From: Norana najaformis
Lineage: Eukaryota > Annelida > Clitellata > Crassiclitellata > Hormogastridae
Assembly (NCBI GenBank): GCA_964023275.1
Contig: OZ029919.1
Coordinates: 8,699,202-8,763,201, forward strand
Length of the DNA: 64,000 bases
Reading direction: 5' to 3'
Numbering within the stretch: the stretch's first letter is position 1; every line of letters starts with the position of its first letter. Below, piece by piece: positions 35,330-47,830 of the stretch. Position numbers and translations under genes: made by a program. Under the pieces are notes generated by a model. It made no database searches. It was not told where the DNA came from and saw only the letters and a list, made by a program, of their open reading frames with translations.

Positions 35330-36002
35330 TAATGTAATGTAATGTAACAGAGCTTTATATAGCACCTTTCAAGCATTTCACGAGGTTTTGTAACCTACAA
35401 TCATGAAGTAGCCTTACTATGTAGGCCTACTAACATTTTATTAAGGTTAACTTTTAGCTACTGTTTTGACAGCAACATCGAGGTTTAAAAACAATGATAA
35501 TAATTTCAGCTTGATTAAACTGTAGGCTAAAGAGCCACAACTCTTCTGTCCATAAGCTTAGTGCATTAGAATTCACTAGATTAGATTAGATTAGAAGTTT
35601 TGTGTTTTACAGTTTTTGATGTCCAATTGGTGTCCTACTTTGTTGCAATTACAGTGTTTTAAGTTGTTTTTCACTTGTATCCATTTCAAATGATTGTAGC
35701 GAGATAGCAAGAAACAATTGTAGTACATGTATGCCCTATCTGTAAGAATTGGAACTTCTGGGGTAAAACGTTCACCTAGTGTCCTTTATGCACCAGACAC
35801 GGGGCAAACAGGACATTTTAGGTCATCACATCTTTCACTAATTATATGCTATTAAACTAGTTTTTTGAAATTTCAAACCCAAAGTTTAATTATGCATTGG
35901 CATCGCTACATAATAAAGGCGAATTGACAATTTTATATGAATCAGCTCAATTGTTATCTTAGTTATCACCTTAACGGGTCCCTTTTGCTCCACGCTACCC
36001 TA

Positions 36003-36914
36003 ACGTCGCTGGTTCTTAGCTTCAACGGAAACTATATTACTTTGCTTGGTGGCACAAAAATTTAAGTGACACATCGAGGGAGAGCTGCTTTGAACCTATA
36101 GCTAGATACTCTGATACAATACAGTAGCCTAGAGTACAACTGAAATTTTATAGTGACCAATTTAAAAAGTTTAGAAGTGCACACTGAAGCAAACATTAAC
36201 CACAAACGGGTTGAGAGATAAGATTTCCGTTTAGAACGAAAGATAGTCTCAGAAACAGTCGCAAATACGAGGAGAAAGTGAGTTCCAAATGGCGGGACCA
36301 TTAACTATGAATGAGAGCTGGCTAAAGACAGCCAAGAGGCCTAATTGACTTTTGCCAGTAAATTGTCTAATGAAATGTGTGTTAAATAAATGTAAAAGTC
36401 GACATATTTGCATTTATGGACATTTATTTCCATAAATATTTCTTTTAAGACAGCGCAGTTGTTTCGTCAGAGAATGCCATTCAAACCATCATCTTCTGTT
36501 CAAGATAAAGTTCTACCTTAACAAGTTGATCAAATGACTAAAATTTTAGATATTCTACACTTTCAAATTTTAATTCAGCGCCAACTTAGGCCAAATTTCA
36601 AAGGACAAGGTCCAGAAGTTCAGTGCATACAACTGTGAAGGTAGAGCTCCAGTCTTAACAGCTAATCAGGATCTCTTAACATCTCTTCATAACTACGCAC
36701 GTTGTTTTCATCACATGAATGAAGAATGTAACACTAAAATCTAAACTATATTATTAACGTTAATTTTGGCATGATTTTTTTAAATTATACTCCAAATTGA
36801 TTGTACGAATTCTGTATTGTCGATTAGCGGTTGACTGTAATTAATGGCGGCCATTCTGTTTCTCTCCTCAGTTGATTTCTGAACGGCGATTGCGTCATGC
36901 TCTATCCAATGGCT
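36003..36914. other. 3' flank of gene 4
   Basis: No gene recognised. On the minus strand an AATAAA-type signal lies near 36430-36424, about 490 bp past the gene 4 stop. Confidence 0.4.
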
Positions 36915-37021
36915 TTATCTCGACCAATAAGATAACATCACTGTCATCGACAAGAGCAACGCTGACATCAAACTGAAGAAACTCTGACTGGATGCCGCTG
37001 ATGTAGTGGAAGCAGGTGTCA
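36915..37021 (-). CDS. Gene 4, last exon: GPI-type tail
   Basis: This exon begins after an acceptor (GCATTTGTTTTGAAG) in phase 1 and encodes 34 residues to a TAA stop. It starts TPASTTSAASSQS and ends in a hydrophobic tail, FFSLMSALLLSMTVMLSYW and SR. The short Ser/Thr stem followed by the MSALL and YW tail parallels genes 3 and 6. Joined to 37659-37786 it yields a 76-residue protein, the smallest of the cluster. The two terminal residues SR are polar, unlike the other tails, so GPI processing is likely but not certain. Confidence 0.65.
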
Positions 37022-37194
37022 CTTCAAAACAAATGCACAAATTAAGTAGCTGTGCGATGTTCAATGTGCCAAAGATCAATACCATTGGTTTTGCGCTCGC
37101 CTTGTTGCACTAATGGTGCAGTCACGAGCTTCCCAGAGAGACGAACGTTTTTGCATGCATGAATGCACGTATGTAAATTATAGTTGCAACTTTA

Positions 37195-37370
37195 TGTATA
37201 TTTATTTTGTGTATATGTATGCATATATTTATATTTATGTATGTGTGTATGACTGTATGTATGTATATGTATGTATGCATGTATGTATATGTATGTTGTA
37301 TGTATGTACCTGTGCTTGAATATATATGTGTATGTGTGTATATATATGTATGTATGTATCTAATTATTGT
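37195..37370 (+). repeat. (ATGT)n microsatellite in gene 4 intron
   Basis: Imperfect ATGT/TATA repeat; overlapping frames are shadows. Confidence 0.9.
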
Positions 37371-37658
37371 GTGAAAATTTGTATAGGACATCTCAAAAGC
37401 ACTTGATGGCCGTATTCATATACATGCAGCTCTTAAATCTGTTGCACAACAAACCATAAGCAGAGGACGAAAGAGAAACAAGTTGGCAGCAAAGGCTTTC
37501 AAATTTAGAAGTTTAGTGCAAATAACTATAAAAGAAAGAGTAACTTATAATATATGTAACTCAATGTGGCTTTTTAATTTCATGTAATGTTTATATAGCT
37601 CCGCATCAGTGCAAAAATGTCACCCTTATAGTCCAACAAAAGGCTTCAAGATAATCAC

Positions 37659-37786
37659 CTGAAGTCGAAGCGGAAGGCGAAGGCTGTGCGGAGCTCGTGG
37701 TGGTGGAATCGGGTGCGACGGAGGAACCATAAACAGTTGCCACAAGAGCAACGAGAAGTAGGACGACGAGTGTGATTTTCATTTTT
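37659..37786 (-). CDS. Gene 4, signal-peptide exon with Ser/Thr-rich stem
   Basis: ATG at 37782-37780 opens 41 residues: a signal peptide (MKITLVVLLLVALVATVYG) with likely cleavage after VYG, then SSVAPDSTTTSSAQPSPSAS and TS. The exon ends TCA G at a CAG/GTGATT donor in phase 1, making a Val codon with the exon at 37021. A pyrimidine-rich acceptor (CCTTTTCTCTGCAG) lies only 4 nt upstream of the ATG. The frame is too short for long-ORF searches. Ser, Thr, Pro and Ala make up most of the mature part, as in short mucin stems. Confidence 0.75.
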
Positions 37787-37976
37787 CTGCAGAGAAAAGG
37801 AAAACATACTGGGCTATCTGCATTCAGCGATTAATATTTATATTTGCATCTTCACGATATTAGGAGACATTATACGTTAACATTGATAGCATAAATGGTT
37901 TAATATCGTACAATTCGTGCTTATCATTCTATTATTAAGCTTCTAAAGTACAAGGTTATTTAGTGCTCACGTGTTA

Positions 37977-38420
<444 letters not shown>

Positions 38421-40489
38421 GACCTTTTGCAAAAGCTTTAGGACGCTGACTTAGATCAGAGTAATTGGAGTTCAGAGTTTAAATTACTGGTCTCAGAACC
38501 GAGAAGTTGCCAAGTGAAACAATTCATTTCATTTACTGAAACATTTAGTGACAAGTTAATAGTTTGGCGTAACAGTTAAGCAGTCATGTAGGGCCTAATC
38601 CTCCGACGAGAAGAGGAACCTAGAATAGCTTATTCAATCACTCTCGTCAATTGCTTTACAGAAATACCCACTAAACAATTGAGCAAAACGGGTCACAAAA
38701 TGAAATTAACAGTCTACTTTGGCCTTTGTAACAAATGATAACTATTTTAAATAGCATCTCGCTAATATGCGGACAGCAATTACTCTAGTAAATTTGTTTT
38801 GAAACGCATTACATTTTCCAGGTTCCTTATTGTATCACAGCTGCTGTATAAAGGTTTAGGCCCTTGGATTTTTTACTGTAGAAAAGTTGAACATCGTTTT
38901 ACTTATTGAAGGTCTGAGAAGATGGACTCAATTCGGATTAACAAGAAATCAGACACTGGAGTCTAAGAACAATAATTCAGGTCCATTATGACAGGCCGAC
39001 TCGAAGAAAATTTAACTAAAACTTTGAGTCTGACTCATTTGGCGATCGAATATCATCCACCCTATAAGTATATTAAGCTCTTAATTTGATCTAATTTGAA
39101 GACTAATGAAAATATTTGTCAAACTTTTAACCATTATGCTATTAAATAAAATGTAGTCATTTTTTGTCATTTTTAGTCCAAAAATAATTATATCCAAAGG
39201 GTGTAAGACGGTTACTGTTTAGGAACCTTGAGCAAGTCCTTCACTCAGAGTTATTCAGTCCCATCGAATGTTGCCTAGTCATTAGATAGTGGCGTTTAAT
39301 AAATGCAGAAATATTAATAAATAATACTGTAATAAACTCGACCAACAAATTAATTACGGTCTTTGTACTTTTGCTGGTTCTTACTGAAAAAAATAATGAG
39401 CTCTAAAGCAATTCCCAGGCTCACATGTATGTGTTTTAAGAGGTTGCTAAGTAAAAATTTGTCTTTTACAATGAACCAATATTTAAGGAATTAACGCACA
39501 AACCTAATAGGCCTAAACCCCAAAATCTTTGACTGTAAAGCACTCGGGCGTTAACCAATCTAGTTACGCATACGCAGTTTAATTGATCTGTTAAAACAAC
39601 AATCAATTGGCTACATACGTACAATGTAGGTGTAGGCTGTCTGTAGCGAAAGTCACACAATTTCTGCTCGCCAAAAAATTAGATTAAGCCGTTAGAGTTC
39701 CCTTGTCTTTTATAGTGTTCTAGGTCTAACCTTTGGAGTTCTCAAGTGGTTAGGTACAACACTGAGTTGCTAACCAAACATTTGGCAGTTAGATTTCCAG
39801 AGCTTTGTCTCCGATAAAAGTTGATTCATGCGCAATCCATAAAAGCGACAGTAATTAACCCCGAGCTTTGAGAACTGGTTGTCCGTATTGAGCGAACCGC
39901 TGTAGAACAGAGGAATTGCAAAATTCTTCGCCTCTAGCTTTTCCGATCTGACCAATGCATGTATGCATGTATGTATGTTTGAATGTGTGTATGTATGTAT
40001 GTATGTATGTTTTGTGTGTATGCATGCATGCATGTAGTTAGATATTTCATGTAACATCTTGTAGGTATCTCATAAAGATCTGGTTATAACTGACAATTCG
40101 CAGTTCACCTTTTTGCGAAAAAACACTTATGATATGTCCTTGCTCTACAATATAATTGTGATGATCACAGTAGCTACAAAAGTGTTCTGTAATTTGACTA
40201 AAAGGCAACGATTTCTTTATCTGGTTGAAACATCTGTGATGAATTTCATAATTGTACTGTATATCATGGTAAAGATTTACAGTATACGCCCTAACACCTC
40301 GTCGATTGAAGCATCGAATCAACGCACAAATTTCACCAATTGTCTTGTTAAGTTTGCCTGTATGTGTCTGTTTCAAAACGATGTGACAGCAAATAAGCTG
40401 CAAATGTGAATTTCTCTGTATCAGACAGAAGTAGGTAAACAAACAACTTCCGTTAGATTTCAGAAATTATCTTACCAAACTACACCTCT
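38421..40489. other. Noncoding stretch
   Basis: A small (ATGT)n lies at 39955-40035. A 131-codon minus frame at 40047-40442 has no recognised motif; chance or an old element are both possible. No other content is identified. Confidence 0.35.
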
Positions 40490-40740
40490 TGCAGTCTTTT
40501 CAGTGTATCCCCGGTCTTCCATTCCACGCTAAAACCATCCTCTTCGACAAATCCTATCTTGAATCCTTAGGTTCTCCTCGGCTCTCTCGCCGCTCTAATT
40601 CCAAAGACTATCCGCCATAGCTATCTGGCTATCTACCAGCCTAACCTTTGATCTCGACCTCAATCCGACCTTGACTTTACGCGAGACTTAGCTTCCCTTG
40701 CGTGTTAGAGAAAACTCGCCGAATACTATTACGAAAAAAC
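40490..40740 (+). mobile_element. LINE 3' stub, decayed
   Basis: Aligns with 45320-45560: CTCCTCTTCGACAAATCCTA, a CGCCGCTCTAATTCC block, GACTATCCGCC, then GCGAGACTTAGCTTCC. It ends near an ACTATTACG tail. Coding remnants are weak. Confidence 0.55.
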
Positions 40741-41849
40741 CAGTGAAGATCTCTCCATCAGGTGATCGAAGTCTCTGCTTAAATAGAAACTTTTATTAAG
40801 CTACACACATTTAGTGATAGTTAAACAGTTGATGAAATAAACGATTGCAGGAGAGACGTCTTAGGTTAAGATTAGTAGGAGGAAGAAAAGCATGCTCTCA
40901 GTGGTTCTGAGTATCCAAGACTGTAATGCATTTTCCCATTCAATTTGACCTTTCCCATTAATTGCACTGTTTTATGTCCTTCTCATAGACATTTACCTCT
41001 TTATACAGGCAACACATTTAAGGTGTCTTTCATTCCATCCACATTAATATATGCAAATGTGAAGTAACGCAAAGTAGGCTAAGCGTTGATTTATTAGGCA
41101 CCTCTAGACAGTTTAGCAAACTAACAAAACGTTATACAAACAGCTCGTCTGTTTCATCAGTTTAGTTCTAGTTATTGGGCTGGAGTTGAGAATTGAATCA
41201 TTGTAAATTTTGTAAGTAAGCTTATGCATGACACTAGCTAAGATAAATAGATTTATGGAAACAACATGTCAAAGTCTTAGATTTTTGGTAGGTAGACCTA
41301 TCTATCTAATTTTACAAATGGGAAGGTTCATGGATTTTTTCATTTGACTCTGGATCTTTGTGGACAGTTTTATAGGGTATAGCGATTTTAAGGTGGTAGA
41401 AGTAATATCAATAAACGCATAAGATTTGCGCGGCTGGTAGCTGTGACATGGACAGCACCCAGTTGTGAGTAGACATGTGACAGCTGTTGACATGTGTATT
41501 GGTAACGGTTGCTTTGACAGTTAGCAATCAACAGAAGTTGAAATTGACAGAGTAAAATTAAGCGTGCCTAAATGACGCAATAGGGTGTACAGTCTCTTGA
41601 AGATAAGTATGAAATTTATTAACTTGGCTCTAGGCAAATACAAGCTTCCGTTCAACTAAGCCCTTGAGACGACAGCCTGTAAGTATAATGAACTTTTCTA
41701 ATGGACTGAAAGCCCATCAGAACGAAGAGGATTCAATTAATTAAAATATACATTTGCATAACATGCTTATCCGGACAACGCGTTGTCTTCCATCAACGAG
41801 GAACTGCTGGACGGTGAGACAACCGTGAGCCATCACCATCGTTGTTCTT
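40741..41849. other. Noncoding stretch
   Basis: No gene or defined repeat recognised. Confidence 0.35.
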
Positions 41850-42120
41850 CATTCTCGATGCAACGCGGCTCAGGAACGCTGAGCATGCTCTCATCTGTGA
41901 ACTTTAGTTTGAACTGCATTGGTTGGGGTCTGGGTGTGTGCGGGAGCCTGTCACTGGTGACTCTTCTAGTTATCTGAACATTGTTTGCTCACTGATAAAT
42001 TTTCAGTTCTTACGGTCAATTAACATCGTGTTGGCTAGCACAGAGATCTCCTCTGATTAGGTTCTCCTGAAGCAGTGCTATATAAATTTCTGATTAGAAT
42101 TACAAAATTACAATTACAGT
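41850..42120 (+). mobile_element. tRNA-derived SINE body and tail
   Basis: Shares GATGCAACGCGGCTCAGGAA, GTGCGGGAGCCTGTCACTGG, GACTCTTCTAGTTATCTGAA and CAGTGCTATATAAATTTC with the SINE family at 30700, then ends in repeated TTACAAAATTACAATTACAG. The head is not clear. Confidence 0.75.
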
Positions 42121-43539
42121 AATCATATCCAATTGCAAATGTAAGTTTGAAAATACATATTCATATTAGGCCCCCTATTAATATTTTAAAGTTTTAAATA
42201 CAAGCAAGTGAAAAGCGAGCGGCCAATATTATGCATGTTCATATATATAAACAAGCTTATGCCTCACAGTGGGTTTTTAAAAGATCAGCTATGACATATA
42301 TATATATTGTATATTTAGGCAATGGCTTCTCGTTACATGTAGTAATAATAACTTTGGGTCAAACAGAAGGGGCCTTAAATCATCGATTACTAAAATGTTA
42401 TCTGATGCAAAGGTACGCTTTGACTAGCTATCGTCTAGCTAGTAAACATCGACTAGCTATTAAACATTTAATTATGGTATCTGAATCCAGGGTTATAGTC
42501 AGATCTGCTAGTGATAGTGGCGCTTCATAAATGTTTCATTATACATCACCATACTTCCCTGAACTCTGGCTCTTACGTTCTTATTACAAATAAGAGGTAG
42601 GCCTTCCACTGAAGGTCTAACGAAAGTCGTGTGAGTCGCTCACCTTTAATGACCTGCGTGATTTTTAATTGAAGTAGCAATCTAGTTTTTAAACAGTCGG
42701 TAGATTAATTGTCATAAAGCGACGTCTGTGCCACCCTGCGCAATTGCAAAAGGTTATCTACATAGCTTTTATCAACTGGAATCGGTAACGATAAATCACA
42801 ATTTGAAAGATAAGATTCTCAAACAAAGGACTTTGTAGCCGAATTTTGACCCGCTTATCAGGCAGACGACAAGAACGTTGTATCGAGATGACACGAACCA
42901 AACAATCTATTGAGGAAGAACTACGTGTAATTTAGTTAATTGCTGTTGTTAACTTCGTGCGAAGCAAAGTACAATCGCTCAATCATTTCAAACTTATGTC
43001 AGCGATAAGCTAGCTGTCAGAGAAGTAGCCCCTATCAGCAGTTACAGCAGAAATTCAACAAGACATCATGTCTTATTAATCGCATGGCTTAAAAAAGAAT
43101 TGATATCCACTCCTTCACTTCATCGATCAGCAATCGTGCCATTGTATTTCAATCACTTTACATTGTTCTTCGAAAACGAGAAAGGACATCAAACAAAAGG
43201 TTAGGAAAACTGTGTAATTTTGTTTAGCGCATTAATGCTAGAAATTTGAAAAAATGAACAATTGCTGAATTTTATAATAAACTCACTTTTAAATTGGAAA
43301 GAGTAAAACAATTGTTGGATTTTATGTCGGGCGTAGGTTACAGATAAACAGTAGATGAAATCAATATGCAAACTATGTCACACTAATAGGCGGTTGGTAT
43401 GGCTTACAAAGATGGCTTACGTAGTTTATATCTTTCTAAGCCGTATGTGCAAGAAGTCGTTGTGTTTATGCTACACATGGCTAAGTCAGTAATGGCTAAG
43501 TGGGTCGTACTCGATTAGCTATAACTTAGGTTGCATAGT
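42121..43539. other. Noncoding stretch
   Basis: No gene recognised. A 99-codon plus frame at 42231-42530 has no motif. Confidence 0.35.
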
Positions 43540-44140
43540 TATGATACATAGGTTAACCCTAATATTATCACTGCACTGGTATATGAAAGATTTCCCCGAA
43601 ATAGTTATGCCATCATCTTTCTTATTCAGTTATCCTACAGTTAGTCAGTCAATCACGTCACTGATCTGCTGCGCAACAACCTGCACTGGCTGCTCGTTCC
43701 TCAGCGGATCACCTATAAACTGTGCCTAATTACATACAAGGCCCTTAATGGTCTTCTACCAGATTATATATCCGACTTCTGTATTCGCGCAGCCGACAAT
43801 CAGAACACATATCAGCTACGGTCCTCATCGAGGAATCAACTGCATGTCCCGCGGTCTTCCACGAAGTTTGGCGAACGTTCCTTCACTGTCGCCGGACCCA
43901 CTGTGTGGAACAGCCTTCCTGAGATTGTGACGAATGCCCCATCCCTGGATACATTCAGGTCAGGACTCAAGACACATCTTTATAGGATATCTTATGACTG
44001 TAGTTGACTTTTGAACAGCGCCCTTTGCTAGCTACGGCGCTATATAAATTGTCTTATTATTATTAGTAGTAGTATTATTATTATTATCATTGTTGTTATT
44101 ATTATTATTTTTATTATAATTATTATTATTATTATTATTA
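43540..44140 (+). mobile_element. CR1/L2-like LINE, 3' end
   Basis: The plus strand encodes, with frame changes, LHWLLVPQRITYKLCLITYK, ALNGLLPDYISD, then FGERSFTVAGPTVWNSLPE and FRSGLKTHLYRISYD. This is the full C-terminal domain of CR1/L2 LINEs. The 3' end is GGCGCTATATAAATTGTC followed by (TTA)n to about 44140. Better preserved than the other stubs. Confidence 0.88.
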
Positions 44141-44639
44141 GTCCTCGTTCAGTTAAGCAACATAAAGCAACTGCATTTTTCTGCCTCTACGGGTTAAAAA
44201 TTCTGGTTTATCCAATCATATTTAGTCATGGCTTATCACTGTCTACGTGATGACACGCTGGCATTTATCGGCGATGATAAAGTCACCTGTGCCGTTTAGT
44301 GGTAACTACCTTCTAGAAACCTTGTATCGCTTGTTTCAACTATTACAGTCAGCCAAACGCTTCTGGAAAATAAGAAATGACTACAGCTTTGATTGGATAC
44401 GAGCTACCCAATGTTTTGTCTGATATTATGCGATGCAACTGCCTGCATTCTCATTATCACCTATCCTATTGAGCGATGCATTCAATGTCATCCGTACCTG
44501 GTTGCAGATCTCTTCGCTCTGCAGTGTAAGGTAATCTGGCTTTTCTCCCGTCCCGTATTTCCACAGTGCAACAAGGAATCTTCCCCGTTGTCAGTCCCTC
44601 GTTCTAGCCGCCACGGAACCTGCGACATAGGCCCTAAAT

Positions 44640-44790
44640 GTAAATGTAAATTTACATGGTTTTATATAGCAACCGTATGGCCTCGATCCTGCTCATTTAG
44701 CAGTGAACTGATCGGCCGCTGTCCGTTTGAATGGGCGCCACGCCATTTAAGGTCCCCGTGTGCGTACCGTGCTGGCCCAAGTTTCTTGCC
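44640..44790. repeat. Dispersed repeat shared with 25985-26105
   Basis: Starts AAATGTAAATGTAAATTTAC and TTTTATATAGC, the reverse of the retroposon tail, then GTATGGCCTCGATCC and GGGCGCCACGCCATTTAAGG. It is probably the 3' end of a minus-strand retroposon. Confidence 0.5.
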
Positions 44791-44934
44791 CTCTGTCTAG
44801 CTCTGTTTCGCCAACGCTTTAAGACCAACCTATATGACTGTGGTCTGGTGGTATCAGGTAGGGAGGCCTGTGAGAAATTTCCTTATTGACGAGCTTTATA
44901 ACTGCGATTACTATTACGGTGAAGAGTTGAATTC

Positions 44935-45575
44935 ATTTAGCTCTTGCTGTCACCAAACCCCCAAACAGCAACATATCACTCCTGTTCTCAAATCAATCAC
45001 TTCACTGGCTTAAAATACCTGAACAAATTTGAGTACAAAGTTCTATCACTTACCTACAACACATCTCAGTTCTTTCAACCATCCTATCTTCGTCAGTTAT
45101 TTACAACCAAACCACTTCGTTCAACCCCTCCTCTTCTGCTCTGATACTTCTCCGCCCTCCCGCCATCTCATCCTAAAAATTTGGAAATCGCTCCACAGCC
45201 ATAGCTGCCAAACCTCTCTGGAATAAACTCCCGCCAGCATTACGATAATTTTCTCATCCGTCATACGAATTCACCAACACTTTACCCCTTGTAACCTCTG
45301 CGTATGTCTTTCAATCAAACAAAAACACTCCTCTTCCATAGATCCTATCCTGATTCCTCTTCTTCCCCTTATCTGTGTTGTCGCTCCAATTCCATACACC
45401 AGACACTGTAGCCGCCTGACTGCCTGCCTGCCTCTTGGATCTGGACCTGGAACCGTTTCTAACCCTTCTCCAAACGATTTTGCTTTGACTGAACGCCTGT
45501 GAATCAGTGAGTTCCCGCGACTTAGCTTTCGTTGGGCGCTATTGAAATCTCCAGTTAACGATTATGATAACGATA
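44935..45575 (+). mobile_element. CR1/L2-like LINE, 3' end
   Basis: The plus strand encodes FEYKVLSLTYNTSQFFQPSY and then LRQLFTTKPLRSTPP, the segment after LHWLP in CR1/L2 LINEs. The 3' part shares GATCCTATCCTGATTCCTC and GCGACTTAGCTTTCGTTGGG with 40490-40740 and ends GGCGCTATTGAAATCTCCAG with (TTAACGA)n. Confidence 0.78.
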
Positions 45576-46012
45576 TCTCAACTTTGGGGAAGGGATATTT
45601 AGACTTCAATCCTTTGTACTCCCTTCTCTTCCACCAGCAAATTGGTTAGTTTGAACACACCCCTAACTTATGGAGTTACTTAACAAGTAATGCATTAGTC
45701 CAAATCAGAATGCATGCCAAAACCCTAAATTATTGAAAAGCATAATAAAGGTTAGCATGATAGAAGTTTATTGCTGTGTCTTATACTGTGTAAGTGTATT
45801 ATAAAAATCTGAATAGTAAGTCCAACTCGCAAAGCGTCAATTGAAAGCTTCTGTAAATAAATGCATCAGTACTACAGATTCACTGCGGCTAAGAGAAGCT
45901 TCAGTTCAATTGTCATCTGTAACGTACACAACAGTATAAAATCTACGAGAAATTCAAAACAACATTCATTCAGCGCCACCTCCAATCAGCTCTTCCTTGG
46001 CGGTTCAAATAT

Positions 46013-46566
46013 TTAAACAAAGTAGCGCACTAGTGACGTCAGCGCTGACGTCAGCAGAAGAAATAAAGGTGACGTCACTGTTTTAGCACAGTTCTCTGAA
46101 GGTTGACCTTCGGGGTATCCAGAGTTTTCCGTCGGCATCTCATTCCTCAGAGGAGTCTCGGTGTAGTCCACGCCAGCGACTGAGCTACGTGTGCTTTGAT
46201 CGTTTCCACTTCGGCTTGAATTTTCTGTCGATCTTCCATCGCCCCATCCATTTCCACCACTTTGTTTAGTAGATCGCCCAGCTGAATCCGTGACTCCTTC
46301 TCCATTACCATTAAAACTTTCTGTGACTTTTTCATTGCCATTTGTGCTGAAATCTTGTGGGTGATCTCGACGTCCCCCTGAGTTTTCGGTGACTCCTCCA
46401 TTTCCATTTCCACCAGAGTCTTCGGTGAATCCACCGATTACATCTGTATTTCCACCGAAATTATCATTTCTACTCACAGTTGAACCCCCTCCCCAATCTC
46501 CCCAACCACCACCACCGCCACCATTACCACCACCACCACTAGGAGATGGAGAACGATCGCCATCAG
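46013..46566 (-). CDS. Gene 5, terminal exon copy c (most distal)
   Basis: This exon begins after the acceptor TTTATTTCATACAG in phase 1 and encodes 183 residues to TAA. It opens DGDRSPSPSGGGGNGGG and WGDWGGGS, followed by Gly/Asn/Ser-rich repeats (GGFTEDSGGNGNGG, GGVTENSGGRRDHPQD) and a hydrophobic tail, SPLFLLLTSALTSLVRYFV. Spliced to the signal exon at 49359 it gives 212 residues. Upstream of this copy there is no signal exon of its own, so it needs the shared one about 2.8 kb away or is dead. AATAAA lies about 240 bp past the stop. It is identical in protein to copy a from about NGWGDG to the end. Confidence 0.65.
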
Positions 46567-46861
46567 CTGTATGAAATAAACAAAATATCGCTCATTCAGC
46601 GTCCTCTGGGAACATGATATGATTGTAACGATGATGATGAAAATTCTGACGATACATACCCACACACACATACATACGTATTAAGTACGTACGTGCATAC
46701 ATATATACATATATACAAACATATATGCATACGTACTTACATACATACTTTCATACATACATAATGCATTCATACATACACCACGATCACGAAGATGATA
46801 GTGTTGATCACGATAATCATGAGCATGATAGAAGTTTATGGCTGTATTTTATACTCTTCAA

Positions 46862-47237
46862 GTACATTATAAAAATCTGAATAGTAAGTCCAAATCGCAA
46901 AGCTCAACTGAATTGAGAAGCGTCTATTGTTTCTGTAAATAAATGCATCCATACTAAGATTCAATGCAATTAAGCGAAGCTTCAGTTCAGCTATCACCTG
47001 TAACGTACACTACAGTATAAAATCTACGAGAAATTCAAAAGAGTTGTTTAAGAGTTGTTTTTAATTTCTCATAGATTTTATACTGTAGTGTACGTTACAG
47101 GTGATAGCTGAACTGAAGCTTCTCTTACTTGCATTGAATCTTAGTATGGATGCATTTATTTACAGAAACAATTGACGTTTCTCAATTCAGTTGACGCTTT
47201 GCGATTTGGACTTCCTATTCAGATTTTTATAATGTAC
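46862..47237. repeat. Long hairpin: 179-bp inverted repeat, 18-bp spacer
   Basis: The left arm 46862-47040 (starting GTACATTATAAAAATCTGAA) and right arm 47059-47237 are reverse complements at about 94 percent by eye. Both derive from the 3' flank of the gene 5 terminal exon, also present once in units 1 and 3. The inverted copy places an AATAAA on the minus strand at about 47158-47153, roughly 140 bp past the stop of copy b. Confidence 0.9.
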
Positions 47238-47297
47238 CTAGAGAGTACATTTATTCAGCGCCACCCCGAATCAACTCTTCATTGGCGGTTCAAATAT

Positions 47298-47830
47298 TTA
47301 AACAAAGTAGAGCACTAGTGACGTCAGCGCTGGCATCAGCAGAAGAAATAAAGGTGACGTCACGGTTTTAGCACTATTTTCTGAAGGTTGACCTTCGGTG
47401 AATCCAGAGTTTTCCGTCGGCATCTCATTCCTCGGAGGAGTCTCGGTGTAGTCCACGCCAGCGCCTGAGCTACGTGTGCTTTGATCGTTTCCACTTCGGC
47501 TTGAATTTTCTGTCGATCTTACATCGCCCCATCCACCACTTTGTTTAGAAGATCGCCCAGCTGATTCTTCGGTGAATCCTTCTCCATTACCATTAAAATT
47601 TTCTGTGACTTTTTCATTGCCATTTGTGCTGTCATCTTGTGGGTGATCTCGACGTCCCCCTGAGTTTTCGGTGACTCCTCCATTTCCATTTCCACCAGAG
47701 TCTTCGGTGAATCCACCGATCACATCTGTATTTCCACCGAAATTATCATTTCTACTCACAGTTGAACCCCCTCCCCAATCTCCCCAACCACCACCACCGC
47801 CACTAGGAGATGGAGAACGATCGCCATCAG
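47298..47830 (-). CDS. Gene 5, terminal exon copy b
   Basis: Same acceptor and phase as copies a and c, encoding 176 residues to TAA (205 residues with the signal exon). It has a shorter Gly run (SGGGGGWGDWGGGS) and lacks a few residues near KQSGGWGDVRS. It differs in the tail, SPLFLLLMPALTSLVLYFV, and in having NSGFTEGQPSENSAK. The open frame is kept despite several substitutions and in-frame length changes of 3n, which suggests coding constraint. Confidence 0.65.

Larger units (their letters stand above)
33668..36000 (+). mobile_element. Pogo/Tigger-like DNA transposon, 2.33 kb, internally deleted
   Basis: The element is bounded by TA dinucleotides (33666-33667 and 36001-36002), the target duplication of the Tc1/mariner/pogo superfamily. 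The terminal inverted repeats start GGGTAAC at the left and GGGTAGC at the right (minus strand) and stay similar for about 25 bp (AGGGCATAAGG against GGAGCAAAAGG). Subterminal GGGGCAAA motifs recur at both ends. It carries one plus-strand ORF lacking the DDE core. A small LINE-tail fragment lies at about 35330-35395, downstream of the ORF. Confidence 0.75.

Noticed and set aside
40047-40442. 131-codon minus frame
   Set aside because: No family motif; the opposite strand is also open, typical of chance in AT-rich DNA. Kept only as a note in the noncoding entry.
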